Assembly (NCBI GenBank): GCA_964352215.1
Contig: CAYGRE010000023.1
Coordinates: forward strand, 11,965-75,964
DNA length: 64,000 bases
Origin: CAWUKT01 sp964352215
GTDB lineage: Bacteria > Bacteroidota > Bacteroidia > J057 > JADKCL01
Direction of reading: 5' to 3'
In this document: positions 45,101 to 53,788 of the stretch, one piece after another
How positions within the stretch are numbered: the stretch's first letter is position 1
Layout of the letters: every line of letters begins with the position of its first letter
Position numbers and translations under genes: made by a program
The notes under the pieces: generated by a model
Database searches by the model: none
Told to the model about the DNA's origin: nothing
The model's input: the letters and a program-made list of their open reading frames with translations, nothing else

Positions 45101-48100
45101 ACCTGTCTCGATACGGGTGTCAATACCATCACGGTTTCTTATATCGACGCCGATACCAACCTCAGCAGTTGTAACTCGCTCATAACGATCCTGGATACAG
45201 TTGCACCCGTAGCCGTTTGTTCTGACACCACCTTCTACCTGGATTCATTTGGCGTCGCCACCGTAGATCCCTTCGTCTTTGGCATCAACAGCACCGACAA
45301 TTGTACCTTCTTTGACACGATTTTTGTTGATACAGGGACTTATACCTGCGCGGATACGGGTACGCACCTCGTGACCCTGTTCCTCTCAGATATCTCTGGA
45401 AGATCCGACAGTTGCAGCGGCATCGTCACCATCGCGGACAGCACCGGTCCGTTTGCCCTGTGCCGGGATACTTCCCTGGTCCTGGGCCCTGGTGGATTTG
45501 TTACCCTGCAATCTTCTGACCTCGATCTTGGTACGGTTGACAACTGTACCCTGGACAGCATTTTTGTCGACCGGGACTCCTTTGTGTGTGCCGACGCTGG
45601 TGTACAAGTGGTCACCCTGACTGCGGTTGATATCTTTGGCAATCCTTCTTCCTGCACCTCTCAGGTCACCATCGTCGATTCCGTATTTCCGGTGGCCGTC
45701 TGTCTGGATTCGACTTTGTACCTCGACTCTGCCGGGACTGCATCCATACAGGCGGTGGACCTTGACAATGGCAGCACAGACAACTGCTTCATCGACACCA
45801 TCTTCCTGGATGTCTACACATTCACCTGCCTTGATACCGGTGTGAATGCCGTCACCCTGCAGGTCCAGGATCAATTTGGCAATGCTACGACCTGCATCTC
45901 CAATGTCACCGTGCTGGACTCCATCAAGCCTGCGGCTGTCTGCCAGAACACGACTGTCTACCTCGACAGCAACGGCGTATCCATACTCAATTTCAATGAT
46001 CTCGGAAGCGGTTCCTTTGACAATTGCCTTATTTTCAATACCTCCCTCTCCCAGGGGCAACTGATGTGCTCCGATACCGGTGCCAATCCGATTACGGTAA
46101 CGGTGAGTGATCCCTCCGGGAATCTGGATTCCTGTACCAGCGTAGTCACCGCTTTGGATACCCTGGCTCCGTTTCCCGATTGCCCCGATACCACCCTTTA
46201 CCTGGATATCACCGGCAACCTGAGCATTGTTCCTGCAACCGTGACCAGCCTGACCGTTGACAATTGTCAGATTGATTCCAGGACGCTGGATCAATTCCAG
46301 TTCGACTGCGGCGATGTCGGAACACAATTGATTACGGCCACCTTTACCGATGGCTCAGGCAATCAGTCTGCCTGCACCCTGAACCTGACCATTCTGGATT
46401 CTATTGCCCCGGTTACCCAGTGTGAGGACACTACCCTCTACCTCGACAATGCCGGGATGGCTTCCATCTCCATCGTTCAGATCAATGATTCCAGCTATGA
46501 CGCTTGTGGCATTGACACCCTTTATCTGGACCGAAGTCAATTTGACTGCAATGACCTGGGCACTGCCACCGCAACCTTGACCATCGTTGACCTGAATGGA
46601 AATACAGACAGTTGCACCGCACAAGTAATCGTCCTCGACTCAGTGCCACCCGTGGTAATCTGCCAGTCGGATACCGTCTATTATGACAGCCTGGGCGCGG
46701 TGCAGGTGAGCGCAGCCAACTTTGACGCTGGTTCCTCGGATATATGTGGCATTGATACCCTCATCCTGAGTCCGGCTACCTTTGACTGCACAAACTTTGG
46801 TCTCAATCCAGTATCAATCACCGTAATCGATGTGGCTGGAAACCTGGATTCATGTACCACTTCCCTGAGGTTGTCTGATACCATCGCCCCGGTGGCCGTC
46901 TGCGATACCACGGTGGCACAATTGACCGCAACCGGCGGGGTCATTTTAGATCCCCTGCAAATAGCCTCCAATTCTTTTGACAATTGTACATTTGACTCCA
47001 TCTGGATAGACATCGATTCCTTCAATTGTAGTGATATCGGCTTCGAGCAGGTGACCTTGTTCCTGCTCGATAGCGCCGGTAACCAAAGCAGTTGTGTGGA
47101 AACCATCCACGTAATAGACAGCAATGGAACTGCCAATGTCCAGGTGGACCTGGGGGCCGATACAACCGCCTGCAATGGCGACTCCATCGTCCTCAGTCCA
47201 GGCTCCAATTTCATATATTATCAATGGTCAGATTTGTCCAATGACTCCACCCTGACCGTTAACAGTGCCGGCACCTATTTCGTGACGGTAATCAGCGAGG
47301 AAGCATGCTCCGGGAGCGATACCATAGAAATCGCGACCCATACCGTAGCCGACCCGAACCTCCGTACCGAAAGCGGGGAATTGGTGATTTGCGCCAATGA
47401 CCAGCTGATTATCCTGGCAGATACGGGCTTCAATTCCTATTTGTGGTCAACCGGCTCCACCTTCACCTTTATCAATATCACCTCGGGCGGAACTTATACC
47501 CTTGTGGTCAGTGACAGTACCGGATGTACCCTGGCCACGGATATCGTCATCAATTATGTGCCTACTCCTGCCCCCAATGTCCAGATTACACCCCAGGGTC
47601 CGATCGACCTCTGCGAAGGCGACGAAGTGACCTTGAATGCCGGAAGTGGTTATTTTGCCTATTTGTGGAATACCGGGAATACCACTCAGTTTCAGTCAGT
47701 CTCTCAGACCGGTGCTTACAGTGTTCAGGTTTGGAATGGCTTTGGCTGTCAAACGACCTCTACTCCTGTGGTATCCAATTTGCTCCCCAGCCCCTTGCCA
47801 CTGGTTTCTCAGAGCGGAGACAGCCTGATTTGTACCACTCCAGCGGTTGCCTTTCAGTGGAACATCAATGGTGTACCCATTAACGGGGCCAATGATTCCA
47901 TATTTGTTCCACTAGCAACCGGCAGCTATACCGTATCCTTGACTTACGCGAACGGTTGTGACCGTAATTCTTTGGCATTTCCTGTCCTGGTTGCTGTCCC
48001 CGAGGCCCTGGTGGCCTTGCAAAGCATCGAAGTGTACCCGAATCCAACCCAAGGCTTTTTGCAGTTGAGAAGCGAAAAACCCTTACCGGGTAAAATTGAA

Positions 48101-48265
48101 TGCAAACTCGTCAATGGTGTGGGTCAGGTGGTGTTGGAAAAGGGAATCAATGGGCTTACAGGGGAAGAAGACTTTGACCTGAGTGCCTATCCGGCGGGGA
48201 TATATTACATGGAGTTGGCCTACAAGGAGCAAAAGATTTCGCTGAAGGTTGCACTTGTGAAATAA
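42110..48265 (+). CDS. Giant T9SS type-A surface protein with beta-helix and twelve four-Cys repeats
   Basis: 2051 aa. Signal peptide MILLARFSRAFLLTLFMVVAACSTQA. Residues ~27-380 form a right-handed parallel beta-helix (IFVDSTATGLGDGTSW, then NCTFYRNEAP, HCTFAENVG). Ig-like domains follow (~385-710), then twelve ~80-aa HYR-like repeats (~712-1672), three more Ig-like domains, and a type-A C-terminal sorting domain (SIEVYPNPTQGFLQLRSE ... YPAGIYYMELAYKEQKISLKVALVK). The protein should be exported by T9SS and anchored or released at the surface. Its start overlaps the OmpA gene stop by 4 bp, so it is part of the same transcript. Confidence 0.9.
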   Translation: MILLARFSRAFLLTLFMVVAACSTQAATIFVDSTATGLGDGTSWTDAYPDLQPALLAAVAGDEIWVANGTYYPGVQGNPAATFDLKNGVGLYGGFEGAGGAEETMLSQRDWFSNICILSGDLDSSGGVNTDDAYNIITALNTDTTALVDGFTIRGGNAVGPLNGNRGGGIQAFSGSVAVYNCIVEGCEGVFGAGIRASRVLILENVIFRNNISSNRGGAGYLTGTGPTRIVNCTFYRNEAPGNLGGALFAQGSNNTISHCTFAENVGSQGSAIYNFSATNVIKNSIFWNNTGFDIQGTNPTIDHCIVEGGFAAGTNILDVDPLFADTLLRLRACSPAVDAGDSLVGITQDLEGNPRPFDGDGDLTARWDLGAFESQVQGIVPAPQTLQGQLPACLGVVGLPYTVGNDLSPLNTYSWVLSGGGTVASGSDSSTVVIDWGPATGTFDLYLTETVEATGCLLEDTFVINVDTVPTVSLAPAGNDTICDEDSLQLTATGQGVGFQWFLNGQPISGATNSNYFAKDPGIHNVVLTDGNGCFDTASVNTDLFVHPLPVITFTTSVAPAICQGDSITITAPAGVSMQWYENGFSRAGDTLDNITVGVAGLYNMIQVDANGCSDSADIGQAVVVNPLPVVAVNPSGSDTLCPGDSLALSGSAAGATSFQWTRDGIPVSGATTNPYFASVTGLYNVQLTDSNTCVDTAGSGHRILIGDFTNPVPQCQDTTVYLDPTGSITLDGSFVDNGSTDNCRVDSFALSTVTFSCADTGINPITVTVFDGVGNTANCSSQITIEDTTRPIALCQNTTMYLDNNGNLVLTPSDIDAGGSDNCGIASSQVNLVNFTCTDTGFHLVTLTLIDVSGNVNQCTAQVLVVDSTPPVPGCQDVTVVLDGSGNASITAADIEIGSSDNCGIDTFFVGQDQFTCTDVPGVNVTLSIRDVSGNTATCTRLVTVQDTVPPIALCNDTVIYIDNSGQALLTPADVDGGSTDNCAILASSLSQSLFTCLDTGVNTITVSYIDADTNLSSCNSLITILDTVAPVAVCSDTTFYLDSFGVATVDPFVFGINSTDNCTFFDTIFVDTGTYTCADTGTHLVTLFLSDISGRSDSCSGIVTIADSTGPFALCRDTSLVLGPGGFVTLQSSDLDLGTVDNCTLDSIFVDRDSFVCADAGVQVVTLTAVDIFGNPSSCTSQVTIVDSVFPVAVCLDSTLYLDSAGTASIQAVDLDNGSTDNCFIDTIFLDVYTFTCLDTGVNAVTLQVQDQFGNATTCISNVTVLDSIKPAAVCQNTTVYLDSNGVSILNFNDLGSGSFDNCLIFNTSLSQGQLMCSDTGANPITVTVSDPSGNLDSCTSVVTALDTLAPFPDCPDTTLYLDITGNLSIVPATVTSLTVDNCQIDSRTLDQFQFDCGDVGTQLITATFTDGSGNQSACTLNLTILDSIAPVTQCEDTTLYLDNAGMASISIVQINDSSYDACGIDTLYLDRSQFDCNDLGTATATLTIVDLNGNTDSCTAQVIVLDSVPPVVICQSDTVYYDSLGAVQVSAANFDAGSSDICGIDTLILSPATFDCTNFGLNPVSITVIDVAGNLDSCTTSLRLSDTIAPVAVCDTTVAQLTATGGVILDPLQIASNSFDNCTFDSIWIDIDSFNCSDIGFEQVTLFLLDSAGNQSSCVETIHVIDSNGTANVQVDLGADTTACNGDSIVLSPGSNFIYYQWSDLSNDSTLTVNSAGTYFVTVISEEACSGSDTIEIATHTVADPNLRTESGELVICANDQLIILADTGFNSYLWSTGSTFTFINITSGGTYTLVVSDSTGCTLATDIVINYVPTPAPNVQITPQGPIDLCEGDEVTLNAGSGYFAYLWNTGNTTQFQSVSQTGAYSVQVWNGFGCQTTSTPVVSNLLPSPLPLVSQSGDSLICTTPAVAFQWNINGVPINGANDSIFVPLATGSYTVSLTYANGCDRNSLAFPVLVAVPEALVALQSIEVYPNPTQGFLQLRSEKPLPGKIECKLVNGVGQVVLEKGINGLTGEEDFDLSAYPAGIYYMELAYKEQKISLKVALVK
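44246..47125 (+). repeat. Twelve ~240-bp coding repeats (HYR-like domains)
   Basis: Twelve consecutive units of 79-82 codons, each starting like 'APVAVCQDTTVYLD', passing through 'GSTDNCGIDT' and 'FTCxDTG', and ending 'GNxxSCTxxVTVxDS'. Most units have four cysteines at fixed places, enough for two disulfides. Nucleotide identity between units is clearly lower than protein similarity, so the array is old rather than recently expanded. Confidence 0.9.
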
Positions 48266-48294
48266 GAGGGAGGGAATACATTGTCAGGAATTGA

Positions 48295-48486
48295 CAGGCC
48301 GGGAGTAAAAAGCAGATTTTTAGATTCACTTCTAATGCTTCAGGGGTGTATCTAACCGGAGTCTACGAGAATATCGCCAGGTTCCTGATGGAGAACCCAA
48401 ACCTTCAGATTGAGGGCCATACAGATGACCAGAGTGGTAAGGAATACAATAAAACCCCTGTCACCTTTCGGATTGCTAGCCAATAA
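48295..48486 (+). pseudogene. Chimeric gene relic (SBBP-like plus OmpA-like fragment)
   Basis: An open stretch without start codon ends at TAA 48484-48486. Its first part, TSNASGVYLTGVYENIARF, matches TSNSSGVYVTGVYENVASF in the next gene (about 49545-49601). Its second part, FLMENPNLQIEGHTDDQSGKEYN, is an OmpA peptidoglycan-domain fragment like FLEDNQGLEIEVSGHTDN in the gene at 53789. The two join at the shared IA(R/K/S)F. The 430-bp gap 48266-48695 otherwise holds nothing I recognise. Confidence 0.6.
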
Positions 48487-48695
48487 AGAGTTTGGTAATC
48501 TAGGACAGTTTTACTATGTTTCTGGCATACACAATAGTGATTTTGCAATTGATCTAAATCCGTTTACCCGTATATTGCATAGGATGTTTAGTGTTTAGAC
48601 TCCAGTTGAATAGGGGGGAGTGATTTTTTGGTAATGTTATTTATGGATTTCTCAGTACCGCTTTTTCTGGTGAAGTGGTCTGGTTTTTTCAATCA

Positions 48696-51600
48696 ATGGT
48701 ACGAAGCGGTTTTAAATATTGGCTTTTTTTAATCACACTAAGCGCCCTTATCTCAGCTAATGGGGGGGCGTGTGGCAAGGGGGTGGCCAGTATCCACAGC
48801 AATAATTTTATCAACTCTGACCAGACCACCTGTAGCGAAGGGGTTCCTGCTCCGCTCAATGGTACGGTTCCGGTCGGAGGAATTGGGACCTATACCTATG
48901 AGTGGCAGTTCAGTAGCGATAATACTACCTACTTACCGGCTCCGGGTGTAAGTAGCCAACAGAATTATACATTTCCCTCTGGACTTACTTCGGATACCTG
49001 GTACCGCCGCCTGGTCAGTTCTACCGGATGCCCTACCGACACAGTTGTCAGCGATACGGTTATGATCACGGTCGTCGCTGCTCCCTGCTCGGAAAGGCTG
49101 ATTGGGCTATCTACTCTGGTAGACGAATACGGGAATGATATCATTGTCGACCCGGTCAATCAATTTGTCTATACTGTCGGCGCGTTTGAAGATTTTTCTC
49201 TTTTCCCCGGTTTTGTTCAGGCTGATATGAACCTTGGAAATGGCAATGGGAATCTGGATGGGTTTCTTGTGAAATTGGATTACAATGGGAATGTTCTCTG
49301 GGCAGTAAATATGGGAGGGGCTGGAAATGATGAAGCGATGGCTTTGACCCTGGCCCCCAATGGCAATATCTATGTGACCGGATATTTTGATGATGTCATT
49401 CGCTTCAAATCTGTTTCTGGGGGATTCTCTACCCTTAGCCCCATGAACCAGGAAGATGTATTTGTGGCGGCTTATGATCCCAGTGGGAATTTACAGTTTT
49501 CCGCATCAGGAGGAGGCGCCAATTCAGATTGGGGTATGGGGATCACCTCTAATTCTTCCGGCGTTTATGTAACCGGGGTGTATGAAAATGTTGCCAGTTT
49601 CGGGTCGCTCACGACCGAATCCACCTTCAGCAATGTGATCAATGGGTTCATTGTAAAATATTCATATTCAGGAGCAGTACAGTGGTTGGTGGAAATGAAA
49701 AGTCCAGGTGATGAACGTCAGCTTTCAGCATTGTTGAGGGATGCAGCCTATGACATTGCCAGTGACGACGGGAATGTATACGCAGTAGGATATATGGGAG
49801 GGAACAATATGCGTTTTGTGGATAGCTCCGGTACTTTATTGACTTCTCCCAATTTAAATGGTACTGGGAATAGCCCTAACACCTTCATCTGTAGTTTTGA
49901 TACAGCTGGGGCGCTCAACTGGGGGGTAGTTGTGGATGATCCCAGTCCCAACAAGCGCGGGTTCGGGATCGATGTCGATTGTGATGGGGTGTATGTAGCC
50001 ACCAATATCCACAACAATGGGGTTTTTCCCAGTGGAACCGTAATCAATACGCTTACCCATGACAATCCGGTCCTGATGAAACTGGACCTGACCACTGGAA
50101 TTGACCAGTGGCTGGCCATTCTGGGATCCAACAATCCCACCAACCATGTTGAAGTCCTGCACGATATCAAAGCAGATGGCTTTGGCAACCTGTACATCTC
50201 TGGTTATTACGGCGCCAATGACTTTTTTACCCCGGACACTGTATTGGCTCCTGCCCAAGGACTGGACGGGTTCATAGGCAAATTTTCCAATACCGGTAAT
50301 TTTGAGTGGGCCAGGTCCTTGAATGGGAATGGAGACGATGCCGTCTACGCAGTGGCTGTTTCCGGTCAGGATTATATGTTCCTGACCGGTGGCTTTGAAG
50401 GGGAGGTCCGATTGGCCCCGGATACCCTGAATGGGTCCAACGATATCAATCTTCTCTTGGGCAAGGTCAAGGTAGACTCAAGTGGGGTGGGTACCCTGAA
50501 CTGTTGTTCAGTGGTACCGGTGGGAGGTACCGTCACCGCCAGCCAGGATTCGATTTGCATTGGGGATTCTGTTAACCTGACCCTGCAGGGAAGTTCGGGA
50601 ACAATCCAGTGGGAGATTTCTACTGACAGCGGTGCCACCTGGTCCACTATCCCTGCGGCCAATTCTCCATCGATCACGACTTCGCCTACCCAATCCAGCG
50701 AGTACAGGGCTGTCGTGAGCGGGGTCAGTCCTTTGTGTATTCCGGACACTTCAACGGTGGTATCCATTCGGGTCGATGCCATCCCCACTCCGGCAAATGC
50801 CGGACCTGACCAGAATCTATGCGGTAACACTTCCGCCGTATTTGCTGGAAACGCCCCCACCGTCGGGGTGGGTATCTGGGCTTTGGAGACCGGTATGGGA
50901 ATTCCCAGCCTTCCCAATGATCCCAATTCGCCAGTTTCCGGACTCAATTCCGGGCCCAATACCTTTGTCTGGAAGATATCCAATGGATCATGTCCGACTT
51001 CAACCGATACTGTGATGCTGACTGTGTTGACCACGCCAGTAGTGAAATTGGGAAATGACACCCTGGTCTGTTTCGGTGACAGCCTGACCCTCTTTGCGGA
51101 CCCCGGAGGCCTGTATCCCGGAGCAGCCTTTTCCTGGTCGACGGGTGATACCACCGACACATTGTTGGTAACGTCAGCGGGTACCTATACCGTTGAGGTA
51201 GATAGCGGAGGTTGTATTGGCAGGGATACGATAATGATAAATTTTGCAGCATCCCCAACCGCAATTCTTCCTGCTGACACCAGGATTTGTGATGGGAGTT
51301 TCATCGTACTGAACGCTGACCCTAATGGATTGAATTTAGGAGCCTCATTTAGTTGGTCCACAGGTGACACCACTAGCAATATTTCGGTTGATACTACTGG
51401 TCTGTATTACGTTGATATTTTCTATGCCAACTGCCCTTCTACAAGTGATACCATCCAGATCACCTCAATTCAAATTCCGATCGTGGACCTTGGAGTGGAC
51501 ACTTTGGTTTGCGGAGGTGACAGCATTCTCCTGAATGCAGATTCCGGGGGCTTGTACCCAGGGGCTGGATTTCTCTGGTCAACCGGTGAGTTGACCACCA

Positions 51601-52859
51601 CCATCAATGTGTTTACCGCGGGCACTTATTTTGTCGAAATTGATACAGCAGGCTGTATTGGTTCTGATACGATCAGCATTGGCTATACCCCCATACCAGT
51701 AGCCATTCTCCCCGGAGATACCTCGATCTGCGCAGGGGACTCCATCCTTTTGGATGCAGATCCCAATGGTCTGAACGCAGGCGCGGCCTTTTCCTGGTCC
51801 ACCGGTGAGACCTCCCCTGCAATTGTGGCAGGGTCGGGACAGTATGCGGTTGACATCTCTTATGCGGGTTGTACACCGGCCAGCGACACCATTCTGATCA
51901 GCTCAGCTCTACCTCTGGTGGTCGACCTGGGACCCGACACCGTCCTCTGTCAGAATGATAGTCTGGTCCTGAACGCCGATCCCGGGGGCTTGTATCCCGG
52001 AGCGACCTATAGCTGGTCTGGAGGTGGAACCACCCAGGTTCTGATTGCAGGTACAGGTATGTGGTCCGTGGTATTGACCGACGCCAACGGCTGCTCCGGG
52101 ACAGACAGCATTACCATCTCCGCAGCTAATTTGAACCTGTCTTTCATCGGGCTGGATTCTAATTTCTGTGTCAATGCGCCTCCGGTTCAATTGTTCGCCA
52201 GTCCATCCGGTGGAACATTCTCCGGTTCAGGAATCGCCGGATCAACCTTTGACCCCAACAATGCCGGAATTGGTACGCATCTCATCACCTATACCTACAC
52301 CGATGGCAACGGGTGTACCGGAAGTACACAGGGTACGACCACCGTTGACCTGGGAGAGACCGCTGATGCTGGACCCGACCGCGAAATCTACTTTACAGAC
52401 CAGGCAACCCTGCAAGGTAATTCTCCATCTGCCGGATTTGGTGTCTGGGGGGTTGTGACTTCAAGTGGAGAACTGGAAGTATCAACCAATCCAGCCACCA
52501 CGGTTACCGGCCTCGATATCGGCCCGAACACCTTTTCCTGGACCATCATCAACAATGGTTGCCAATCAACCGATGAGGTCACTCTCATCCGCCATCCTTT
52601 CATCCCCGAGCAGATATTTACCCCCAATGGAGACAACTACAATGATTTCTTCGTGGTGCCCGGTCTTCAGGATTATCCCGGCAGCCGAATGGAAATCTTT
52701 ACCCGTTGGGGAGAAAGGATATTTGCCAGTGAGAATTACCAGAATGACTGGCAGGGGAACAATCAATCCGGTCAAGCGCTGCAAGACGATACTTATTTCT
52801 ATGTACTTACCCTGAGTTCCGGGGAGGTCATCAAAGGTTATGTGGAACTGAAGCGATGA
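48696..52859 (+). CDS. T9SS-exported surface protein with SBBP propeller, Ig-like repeats and type-B sorting domain
   Basis: 1387 aa from ATG 48696 (GTG 48675 also open). It has a signal-like segment KYWLFLITLSALISANGGACG. An N-terminal Ig-like domain (~25-135) precedes a beta-propeller of SBBP type (~140-600; GGAGNDEAMALTLAPNGNIYVTGYF, repeated GNVYAVGY/GNLYISGYY). Then a series of Ig-like domains includes five related ~72-aa repeats. The final ~85 residues are a type-B gliding-associated sorting domain (FTPNGDNYNDFF, IFTRWGERIF, VIKGYVELKR). Its stop overlaps the start of its own PorP/SprF gene by ATGA, a strong sign that they work together. Confidence 0.88.
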   Translation: MVRSGFKYWLFLITLSALISANGGACGKGVASIHSNNFINSDQTTCSEGVPAPLNGTVPVGGIGTYTYEWQFSSDNTTYLPAPGVSSQQNYTFPSGLTSDTWYRRLVSSTGCPTDTVVSDTVMITVVAAPCSERLIGLSTLVDEYGNDIIVDPVNQFVYTVGAFEDFSLFPGFVQADMNLGNGNGNLDGFLVKLDYNGNVLWAVNMGGAGNDEAMALTLAPNGNIYVTGYFDDVIRFKSVSGGFSTLSPMNQEDVFVAAYDPSGNLQFSASGGGANSDWGMGITSNSSGVYVTGVYENVASFGSLTTESTFSNVINGFIVKYSYSGAVQWLVEMKSPGDERQLSALLRDAAYDIASDDGNVYAVGYMGGNNMRFVDSSGTLLTSPNLNGTGNSPNTFICSFDTAGALNWGVVVDDPSPNKRGFGIDVDCDGVYVATNIHNNGVFPSGTVINTLTHDNPVLMKLDLTTGIDQWLAILGSNNPTNHVEVLHDIKADGFGNLYISGYYGANDFFTPDTVLAPAQGLDGFIGKFSNTGNFEWARSLNGNGDDAVYAVAVSGQDYMFLTGGFEGEVRLAPDTLNGSNDINLLLGKVKVDSSGVGTLNCCSVVPVGGTVTASQDSICIGDSVNLTLQGSSGTIQWEISTDSGATWSTIPAANSPSITTSPTQSSEYRAVVSGVSPLCIPDTSTVVSIRVDAIPTPANAGPDQNLCGNTSAVFAGNAPTVGVGIWALETGMGIPSLPNDPNSPVSGLNSGPNTFVWKISNGSCPTSTDTVMLTVLTTPVVKLGNDTLVCFGDSLTLFADPGGLYPGAAFSWSTGDTTDTLLVTSAGTYTVEVDSGGCIGRDTIMINFAASPTAILPADTRICDGSFIVLNADPNGLNLGASFSWSTGDTTSNISVDTTGLYYVDIFYANCPSTSDTIQITSIQIPIVDLGVDTLVCGGDSILLNADSGGLYPGAGFLWSTGELTTTINVFTAGTYFVEIDTAGCIGSDTISIGYTPIPVAILPGDTSICAGDSILLDADPNGLNAGAAFSWSTGETSPAIVAGSGQYAVDISYAGCTPASDTILISSALPLVVDLGPDTVLCQNDSLVLNADPGGLYPGATYSWSGGGTTQVLIAGTGMWSVVLTDANGCSGTDSITISAANLNLSFIGLDSNFCVNAPPVQLFASPSGGTFSGSGIAGSTFDPNNAGIGTHLITYTYTDGNGCTGSTQGTTTVDLGETADAGPDREIYFTDQATLQGNSPSAGFGVWGVVTSSGELEVSTNPATTVTGLDIGPNTFSWTIINNGCQSTDEVTLIRHPFIPEQIFTPNGDNYNDFFVVPGLQDYPGSRMEIFTRWGERIFASENYQNDWQGNNQSGQALQDDTYFYVLTLSSGEVIKGYVELKR
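51039..52121 (+). repeat. Five ~216-bp Ig-like coding repeats in alternating A-B order
   Basis: Units 1, 3 and 5 carry DxGGLYPGA and start VxLGxDTLxC; units 2 and 4 carry DPNGLNxGA and start AILPxDTxIC. The A-B-A-B-A order shows growth by duplication of a two-domain block. Confidence 0.85.
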
Positions 52860-53785
52860 AGGTACTGAGAACCATATTGTTCATCGGTTGGGTGATCGGA
52901 GCTTGTCTCGGATCAGGGGGACTGCGGGCGCAGCAACTGGCCCACTATGGTCAGTACATGTTCAATGGTTTGGTATTGAATCCTGCTTATGCCGGGCACA
53001 AAGGGGTGCTTGATATCGGATTGCTAAGCCGTTCGCAATGGATAGGCTTTCCCGGTGCCCCACGTACCGCAACGTTTGCGATCCATACCCCGACCCGGAA
53101 CCTGAAGCACAATTATGGATTGGTATTTGTCAATGACCGGTTGGGCCCCCGGCAAAACAATCTTGTCAATGGCGTCTACAGCTACCGGCTTTTCTTTGGA
53201 AAAGCTTCCTTTTCCATGGGACTGCAAGGTGGGGTACGGTTGATGGGTACGAAATATGCCAATCTCGGTTATGAAGACGAGGGAGACCCGATCATTCTGA
53301 ATCCACCTCCCACGGTGGCAGTTCCTCAGGCGGGAGTCGGCTTTTGGCTGAACCATCCGAAATTTTTCCTCGGCGTTTCTGTACCGGAGATCATTCGTCT
53401 GAAGACCGGTGCCTACAACCTTTACTACTCCAATGCCCTCAGTTACCGCAATTATTTCGCGACTGCCGGGCTCATGATCAAGGCAGGAAGAGACCTCAAG
53501 ATCAAACCTTCCGTATTGGTAAAATATACAGATGCAGTTCCGGTTCAAGTTGACATCAATACCAATTTCATCATCAAGGATGTCCTGATTGCCGGGGTTT
53601 CCTACCGGACCAATGGTAGCATTCTGGGCCTGCTGGAATGTTATTTCACGGAGCAGTTTCGCGTAGGATTTGCCTATGAGATGAATTTCCAGGAGCTGCG
53701 TTCTTATCAGTCCGGGACAGCTGAGATCAGCCTGGGGTATTCATTTGGCTACAAAGTCAAAACACCTGATCTGCGCTACTTCTGA
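52856..53785 (+). CDS. PorP/SprF family T9SS outer-membrane protein (copy 2)
   Basis: 309 aa, the same length as copy 1, with signal peptide (TILFIGWVIGACLGSGGLRAQ). Family hallmarks: HYGQYMFNGLVLNPAYAGHKG, LSRSQWIGFPGAPRTATFAIHTP, alternating beta-barrel strands, and SLGYSFGYKV near the end. It overlaps the upstream type-B adhesin gene by 4 bp (ATGA) and is followed after 3 bp by the OmpA gene, so the three form one translational unit. Likely outer-membrane anchor for the 1387-aa protein. Confidence 0.93.
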   Translation: MKVLRTILFIGWVIGACLGSGGLRAQQLAHYGQYMFNGLVLNPAYAGHKGVLDIGLLSRSQWIGFPGAPRTATFAIHTPTRNLKHNYGLVFVNDRLGPRQNNLVNGVYSYRLFFGKASFSMGLQGGVRLMGTKYANLGYEDEGDPIILNPPPTVAVPQAGVGFWLNHPKFFLGVSVPEIIRLKTGAYNLYYSNALSYRNYFATAGLMIKAGRDLKIKPSVLVKYTDAVPVQVDINTNFIIKDVLIAGVSYRTNGSILGLLECYFTEQFRVGFAYEMNFQELRSYQSGTAEISLGYSFGYKVKTPDLRYF

Positions 53786-53788
53786 TTC

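Noticed and set aside
45386..46327. 313-codon minus-strand frame inside the HYR repeat array
   Set aside because: Antisense of a periodic gene; the apparent repeats in it mirror those of the real protein.
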